A DNA stretch of 64,000 bases from Gemmatimonadota bacterium (GTDB taxonomy: Bacteria; JAAXHH01). The position numbers and the translations under genes were made by a program. The stretch is from NCBI GenBank assembly GCA_009837395.1, contig VXTP01000015.1, positions 157,081-221,080 of the forward strand. Direction: 5' to 3'. Position 1 is the first letter of the stretch. Each line of letters starts with the position of its first letter. The notes beneath the pieces are model-generated. The model did no database searches, was not told the DNA's origin, and worked only from the letters and a program-made list of their open reading frames with translations. This document shows positions 59,497 through 64,000 of this stretch, piece by piece.

Positions 59497-60936
59497 ATGC
59501 CCGACCTCTACGCCGGCGCCGTCCGGCGCGTAATCAACCCTCCACTGGGTATCCGGACCTTCGGCTTCAGTTCGCGGGAAGGACTCGTCCAGTCGATCGA
59601 AAGCGACCTGACGGCCACGGCGCTGGTCCTTTCGGACGGAAGGACCAAGGTCGTGATCGTCGCGACGGATACCGGGTGGATGGACCTGCCCGTGATGAAC
59701 GGCCTGCGGGAGCGCGTCGCCGAAGCGGTTGGAACCGTCTCCTCCCACGTCATGGTCAATCTCAACCACACCCACAGTTCGCCCGCTATGCCGGAGTGGT
59801 TCCCCGATGAACCCGGACAGAACGCGCTGCAGTCCCGCTACCAGGAGGATCTGTGCGGCTGGATCACGGAGGCGGCGCGGGAGGCGGACGAACGGAAGGT
59901 CGCGGCGCGCATAGGCGCGGGGCGGGGCGACTGCCGCATCGGGGTATACCGCCGGGAAACCGATCCCGACGGCGAAGTCTTCCTGGGCGAAGTACCCGGC
60001 CATCCGACCGACCCGTCCGTGGGGGTCCTGCGAGTAGACGACCTGGAAGGCCGTCCCATCGCCACGGTGTTTTCCTACGGCTGTCACCCGGTCACCGTCG
60101 GGCCCCGGTCCATGGTGGCTTCGCCGGATTTCCCGGGCGCGGCCAGGGACCTTGTCGAGCACGCTATGGGGGGACTTTCGCTCTTTCTCCAGGGATGCGG
60201 CGGGAACATCATGCCGCGGGGCGGCCTGAGCATGGAAGCCGACTGCAGGGACGAGAAAGACCGTATCGGGGCCACGCTGGGCGCCGAGGTCGTCAAGACC
60301 GCCGCGGCCATCCACACCCACCGGCAGCGCGGGGAGCGCCAGCGCATGGGATCGCTGTCCCGCATAACCGTCTGGCCCTGGGAGCCGGTCAGGGGCGAGA
60401 CGTGCACCCGCCTGGCCGCCGCGGACGAATCCCTTTCGCTCGGGTTCATCGACCTGCCGCCGCTCGACGAGGCCCGGGCCATCAGGACAGAATGCCACGA
60501 GGCGCGGGACAGAGTCCGCGCACAGGGCGGCGAGGTATGGGAGATGCTCGTAACCACGAGGTTCGCGGACTGGAGCGACCGGCTCGTCGAGGCCGTCGAA
60601 ACCGGCGGCGCCTCGATCGACGTGGTGGTCCAGGCCATACGGATCAACGATATCGTCCTGGCCGCAAACAGCACGGAGACCTTTTTCGAAACCGGACTGG
60701 CCATCAAGGCTGGATCGCCGTTCCCCCAGACCCTGGCTATGGGCTACACCAACGGATGCGTATGCTACCTGCCCAGGGCGGAGGATTTCCCGGCCGGCGG
60801 CTGGGACATCCGCAAGCGCTGGTACGGCGTGCCCGACCTGCTGTTCCAAGCCTACAGCATGCCCACGGCCATCCACCCCGAATCGGAGCAGCGGGTCGTC
60901 GACGCCACGCTGGCACTGATCGAAGGACTGCGTTGA
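59497..60936 (+). CDS. Neutral/alkaline ceramidase-like N-terminal domain protein
   Basis: This 479-residue protein belongs to the group that carries only the N-terminal domain of neutral/alkaline non-lysosomal ceramidases. It begins YAGAVRRVINPPLGIRTFGF, has NLNHTHSSPAM with the first zinc His, and FSYGCHPVTVGPRSMVASPD and LFLQGCGGNIMPRGG for the remaining metal and substrate residues. It has no signal peptide and lacks the C-terminal immunoglobulin-like domain of true ceramidases. In many soil and marine bacteria such proteins lie with sugar and polyol catabolism genes; a role as a hydrolase of N-acyl or glycosidic compounds is more likely than ceramide cleavage. It is centred in the cassette. 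Confidence 0.85.
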   Translation: MPDLYAGAVRRVINPPLGIRTFGFSSREGLVQSIESDLTATALVLSDGRTKVVIVATDTGWMDLPVMNGLRERVAEAVGTVSSHVMVNLNHTHSSPAMPEWFPDEPGQNALQSRYQEDLCGWITEAAREADERKVAARIGAGRGDCRIGVYRRETDPDGEVFLGEVPGHPTDPSVGVLRVDDLEGRPIATVFSYGCHPVTVGPRSMVASPDFPGAARDLVEHAMGGLSLFLQGCGGNIMPRGGLSMEADCRDEKDRIGATLGAEVVKTAAAIHTHRQRGERQRMGSLSRITVWPWEPVRGETCTRLAAADESLSLGFIDLPPLDEARAIRTECHEARDRVRAQGGEVWEMLVTTRFADWSDRLVEAVETGGASIDVVVQAIRINDIVLAANSTETFFETGLAIKAGSPFPQTLAMGYTNGCVCYLPRAEDFPAGGWDIRKRWYGVPDLLFQAYSMPTAIHPESEQRVVDATLALIEGLR

Positions 60937-60962
60937 GCGAAGGGCGAAGGCGAGGACTGTAG

Positions 60963-62333
60963 ATGGGTGATAAACCGATCAAACAGTACAGGAAGTCCCG
61001 TCCCAGGGCCGAGGAACTTTATTCGCGTGCGTTGGAATCGCTGGCCGGCGGGGTGGGTCACGACCTGCGCAGGGGCCATCCCCTGCCGTTGTACATTTCC
61101 CGTGCGGCAGGCTCACGAAAGTGGGACGAGGACGGCCGGGAGTACATCGACTATGGCATGGGCAACGCCGCCCTGCTGCTGGGGCACGCGCCGCCGGAAG
61201 TGTGCCGGGCCATGGGCGACGCCCTCGAACTGGGCTTTCATTTCGGCAACGACCATCCGATGCAGCTGGAATGGGCCGAACTGATCCAGAAGCTGGTCCC
61301 CTGCGCGGAACGCATGCGCTTCGTGAACTCGGGGTCCGAGGGCAGCATGCTCGCGCTGCGCGTTGCCCGGGCCTTCACCGGCAAGACCAGGGTGCTGCGT
61401 TTCGAGGGACATTTCAGCGGATGGCACGACGGCGTGGGCAAGGGGGCCATGATCCCCTTCGACAAGCCCGTCTCGGCAGGCATCCCGCCGGCCGTCCTCG
61501 ATACGATCGAAGTCATCCCGGCGGACCTCGACAGTGTCGCCGAAGTGCTGGAGAAGGACCGGGACATCGCCGCCGTCATGCTGGAGCCCTCCGGCGCGTC
61601 CTGGGGTACCGGACCCCTGACCGTGGCCTTCAACGAGGGGCTTCGCGATCTCACCCGGAACCACGGCGTGCTCCTGGTCTACGACGAGGTCATTACGGGG
61701 TTCCGCTACGCACCGGGCGGCTACCAGGAATACGCCGGGATCACGCCGGACCTGAGCTTCCACGGCAAGATCGTGGCGGGCGGCATGCCCGGTGGCGTTC
61801 TCGCGGGCCGCGCCGACATCATGGAAGTGTTCGACTACACCGGCGACGCCCACCGGGACCGGTACGAACGGGTGCATCACCTGGGGACCTTCAACGCCAA
61901 CCCGGTCTCCACCGCCGCCGGCATCGCCACTCTGAAACGCGTGGCCACCGGCCTGCCTCACGAACGGGCGAACCGGCTGGCCAGGCAGTTGAGACAGGGC
62001 ATGGACAGCATCCTCCGCGAGGAAGGCGTGGCCGGTTACGCCTACGGCGATGTGTCCATCTTCCACGTCTACCTGGAAGCCTTTCCGGGAAGCGGCGCCT
62101 CCGACCGTGAACGCCTGGTCACCCGCGACGTGAACGTCCTCAAGGGGATCCCGGCTCCCGTAGTCTCCGCCTTCCAGAAGATGCTGCTCGCACGCGGCAT
62201 CGATCTGGTCTCTTACACGGGAGGCGTCACCTCCTCCGCTCATACCGACGAGGATATCGCGCTGACGCTGGACGCCTTCGGAGACGTCATTCGGGCCCTG
62301 GTCCGTGAGCGCGTGATCGCGACACTCAAGTAG
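60963..62333 (+). CDS. Class III aminotransferase (glutamate-1-semialdehyde aminotransferase-like)
   Basis: This 456-residue PLP enzyme belongs to the fold-type I class III aminotransferases close to HemL. DYGMGNAALLLGHAPPEV is the N-terminal signature, FVNSGSEGSMLALRVARAFT binds the cofactor phosphate, VYDEVITGFR holds the PLP-contacting Asp, and SFHGKIVAGGMPGGVLAGR contains the Schiff-base lysine. The region TGGVTSSAHTDEDIALTLDAF is near the end. Unlike housekeeping HemL it lies inside a catabolic cassette with PhyH and ceramidase-like genes, so it probably transaminates or isomerises a pathway intermediate. GAGG precedes the ATG. Confidence 0.88.
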   Translation: MGDKPIKQYRKSRPRAEELYSRALESLAGGVGHDLRRGHPLPLYISRAAGSRKWDEDGREYIDYGMGNAALLLGHAPPEVCRAMGDALELGFHFGNDHPMQLEWAELIQKLVPCAERMRFVNSGSEGSMLALRVARAFTGKTRVLRFEGHFSGWHDGVGKGAMIPFDKPVSAGIPPAVLDTIEVIPADLDSVAEVLEKDRDIAAVMLEPSGASWGTGPLTVAFNEGLRDLTRNHGVLLVYDEVITGFRYAPGGYQEYAGITPDLSFHGKIVAGGMPGGVLAGRADIMEVFDYTGDAHRDRYERVHHLGTFNANPVSTAAGIATLKRVATGLPHERANRLARQLRQGMDSILREEGVAGYAYGDVSIFHVYLEAFPGSGASDRERLVTRDVNVLKGIPAPVVSAFQKMLLARGIDLVSYTGGVTSSAHTDEDIALTLDAFGDVIRALVRERVIATLK

Positions 62334-62351
62334 AAAGGAGCGATTGGTCAC

Positions 62352-63479
62352 ATGGAACTCACCCTGATTTCGCCGCGTTACAGAACAGCGCAACTGGCTG
62401 CCATCCCGGCGCCTGATGGCTGTGACGCACAGGTGCTTCGCCTGACTGGAAGCGGCGGTTCGACCCTTCTGGCCGAACGGGATCCCCTTTCCGCCATATA
62501 CCACGCCATCCTGCCGTCCATGGAATCGGGTGAAGTGGCGGCCTGGGATGCGGCCGGCGTCGATGGTCCGGCGCCCCGCTGCGGCATCGAACACGTATGC
62601 CGTGAAGACCGGGTGGAGGTGTCGCTGGGCGGCGCGCCGTTCATGACCTTCCATCACAGCGCCGCGTATCCCAAACCCTTTATCAATCCCATTCTCACGC
62701 CGGGCGGCGTCAACATGTTGAGGGAGCCATTGCCGGCTTACAGCGAAGGAGAGCACCCCTGGCAGCGGGGACTCACCCTGATGCAGGGCGCCATCAACGG
62801 CGTGGATTGCTGGGGTGAATTCGACCGGCCCGGGTTCGGGCGGACCGCACAGGAAGAGATGTCCATCCAACGGGGGCCGCTATCGCTCACGATCGCCACG
62901 GGCAACACCTGGTACGAGGCGGACCGGCCGCTCATGTCCGACCGCCGGTGGTACCGCCTCTTCGACACCGGCCGCGACGCCGTGATACTGGATGTGCTCT
63001 TCACGCTCGTCACCGACCACGGTCCCGTGACGATCGGGTCCACGAAGGAGGGCGGGTTCCTGAGCATCCGCGTCAATCCCACCATGAACGCGTCGGGCGA
63101 CGGCCGGATGCGCAACGCCTACGGCGCAGACGACGAGACCGGTTGCTGGTCCCGCCGGGCGCACTGGATGGACTACTGCGGCCCGGTGGGTGGCGAGACC
63201 GGGCCGACCGGTGAGACCGGCGAGACCGGACTGACCGCAGGCTTCGCCGTCTTCGACCACCCGGACAACCTCCGCTATCCCACGGCCTGGCACGTTAGAG
63301 GGTATGGCCTGTTCGCCGCGAACTGCTGGATGGTCTGGGACGACCACCACTGCGAAGCGGATACGGAGACTACCTTTCGGTGGCGCGTCGTCATACACAC
63401 CGGCGATACGCGTGATGCGGCCATCGCGGACCGTTTCCTGGATTACGTGGACGGACCGCGGGCGCAGTGGGACAGATAA
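62352..63479 (+). CDS. PF14100 (DUF6807, PmoA-like) family protein
   Basis: This 375-residue protein matches the family once called PmoA-like and now DUF6807. FHHSAAYPKPFINPILTPGG followed by EHPWQRGLTLMQGAINGVDC is the conserved centre, and FRWRVVIHTGDT lies near the end. Members are found with polysaccharide and polyol utilisation genes in Bacteroidota and Planctomycetota; their catalytic role is not known and the link to methane oxidation is a historical misnomer. About residues 280-295 are a Gly-Glu-Thr repeat made of 9/12-bp tandem units, an insert most relatives probably lack. It follows the aminotransferase by 18 bp and closes the cassette. Confidence 0.82.
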   Translation: MELTLISPRYRTAQLAAIPAPDGCDAQVLRLTGSGGSTLLAERDPLSAIYHAILPSMESGEVAAWDAAGVDGPAPRCGIEHVCREDRVEVSLGGAPFMTFHHSAAYPKPFINPILTPGGVNMLREPLPAYSEGEHPWQRGLTLMQGAINGVDCWGEFDRPGFGRTAQEEMSIQRGPLSLTIATGNTWYEADRPLMSDRRWYRLFDTGRDAVILDVLFTLVTDHGPVTIGSTKEGGFLSIRVNPTMNASGDGRMRNAYGADDETGCWSRRAHWMDYCGPVGGETGPTGETGETGLTAGFAVFDHPDNLRYPTAWHVRGYGLFAANCWMVWDDHHCEADTETTFRWRVVIHTGDTRDAAIADRFLDYVDGPRAQWDR

Positions 63480-63493
63480 ACGGCCAGGCGGGG

Positions 63494-63507
63494 CACCCGA
63501 TCGGGTG
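63494..63507. repeat. 14-bp palindrome in terminal spacer
   Basis: CACCCGATCGGGTG is a perfect palindrome 15 bp after the stop of the PF14100 gene. It has no following T-run, so it is not a standard terminator. The rest of the 153-bp spacer to the next gene shows only the strong ribosome site AGGAGG near 63622 and no promoter that I would call. Confidence 0.45.
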
Positions 63508-63632
63508 ATCCCTGCTCGGTATCTGAAGACATAAAATTCCTCGCATTGCACGAGATAACCACCATGGCTCCGACTAATCCTGTGAGAGGCACATCCGCGA
63601 CCCTATTTAAATTGCACTCACAGGAGGCGTCC

Positions 63633-64000
63633 ATGTTGACCCACGAAGATCTAGACAAGCGGTTCGATGTCTTTGAGAAGAACATGACCGAGCGGTTTGA
63701 GGTCTTTGAGAAGAACATGACCGAGCGGTCCAATAGGTTTGAACAAGATGTGATCAACAAATTCAACCTCTTCGGAAGGGAATTAACAAGGAAGATCAGT
63801 GCGCTGCACGGGTGCGTTGACCGGCGGTTCGAGGCCGTTGACCGACGCTTCGAGGCCGTTGACCGGCGGTTCGACGCCATGGAACAGCGACTCGATGCCG
63901 TGGAACAGCGACTCGACGCCGTGGAACAGCGACTCGATGCCGTGGAACAGCGACTCGATGCCGTGGAACAGCGACTCGACGCCGTGGAACAGCGACTCGA
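63633..64000 (+). CDS. Coiled-coil heptad-repeat protein, 5' part (3' end outside window)
   Basis: An ATG with AGGAGG at good spacing opens a frame with no stop through the right edge, giving at least 122 residues. The N-terminus holds an 11-residue duplication (RFDVFEKNMTE and RFEVFEKNMTE), then FEQDVINKFNLFGRELTRKI, and after HGCVDRRFEAV a run of seven-residue units. At least six copies of D-A-V-E-Q-R-L follow, a perfect coiled-coil heptad with Leu and Val at core positions. Proteins of this type often end in a membrane helix; this is not visible here. It could be a surface, phage tail-fibre-like or structural coiled coil. Absence of a stop in the window prevents a length estimate. Confidence 0.7.
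   Translation, partial: MLTHEDLDKRFDVFEKNMTERFEVFEKNMTERSNRFEQDVINKFNLFGRELTRKISALHGCVDRRFEAVDRRFEAVDRRFDAMEQRLDAVEQRLDAVEQRLDAVEQRLDAVEQRLDAVEQRL
63873..63998 (+). repeat. Six 21-bp tandem heptad repeats
   Basis: Six consecutive 21-bp units, differing only at GAC/GAT and at one ATG/GTG, encode the DAVEQRL heptad and continue past the window edge. The near-identity at synonymous sites indicates recent expansion by slippage or unequal crossing over. A looser array of DRRFEAV heptads (about 63818-63872) precedes it. Confidence 0.9.

Noticed and set aside
63873..63998. CRISPR-like array at the right edge
   Set aside because: The 21-bp units are contiguous, in frame and encode coiled-coil heptads.

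Overview
The window is about 64 kb of GC-rich DNA from a Gram-negative bacterium. Outer-membrane biogenesis genes (tamA, tamB), several lipoproteins, lipid A and LPS-core type enzymes, RND efflux permeases and a TonB-like protein all imply a double membrane. Three GWxTD/TPR proteins, six secreted beta-propeller proteins, a phytanoyl-CoA-dioxygenase cassette, a ceramidase-like enzyme, a PF14100 protein and a sulfatase together resemble uncultured FCB-group bacteria, with Latescibacterota as the most likely lineage. That placement is inferred from gene content only. No rRNA, tRNA, CRISPR array, integrase or intact insertion sequence was seen.

Layout. 1-2 kb: the 3' end of a 6-phospho-3-hexuloisomerase gene and a convergent glycosidase-like gene. 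2.1-11.2 kb (minus strand): an unusual GlnE-like nucleotidyltransferase with ACT domains, then tamB and tamA. 11.4-16.3 kb (plus): an iron locus with a DtxR-type regulator, feoA, a PepSY membrane protein, feoB and a small FeoB-associated Cys-rich protein. 16.4-22.6 kb (plus): nitroreductase, thioredoxin-like and DUF402 genes, then the conserved phoH-ybeY-CNNM/CorC group ending in a sulfatase. 22.8-36.6 kb (plus): a propeller lipoprotein, an RND adaptor, five tandem paralogous secreted propellers and two RND permeases. 36.7-37.2 kb: two gene remnants, a truncated DUF4143 gene and the 3' end of a second sulfatase. 37.3-43.6 kb (minus): two GWxTD/TPR proteins, a small DUF6913-like protein and a lipoprotein. 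44-51.5 kb (plus): cysteine desulfurase, a NifU-like scaffold that lacks its first cysteine, mnmA, a membrane metallopeptidase, a LpxL-like acyltransferase, a lipoprotein, a heptosyltransferase and a PfkB kinase. 51.5-56.4 kb (minus): a TonB-like protein with about seventeen 20-residue repeats, followed closely by a third GWxTD protein. 56.7-63.5 kb (plus): a duplicated-domain protein and a compact six-gene catabolic cassette. 63.6 kb to the edge: an incomplete coiled-coil gene made of heptad repeats.

Two themes deserve attention. The first is the envelope: the propeller-RND cassette and the TonB-repeat/GWxTD module both look like little-described surface systems. The second is a pervasive tendency to short tandem duplication. 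Several spacers carry different sequences repeated with the same 19-bp period, and many reading frames carry 9-, 18-, 21-, 33- or 60-bp in-frame repeats, mostly at their ends.
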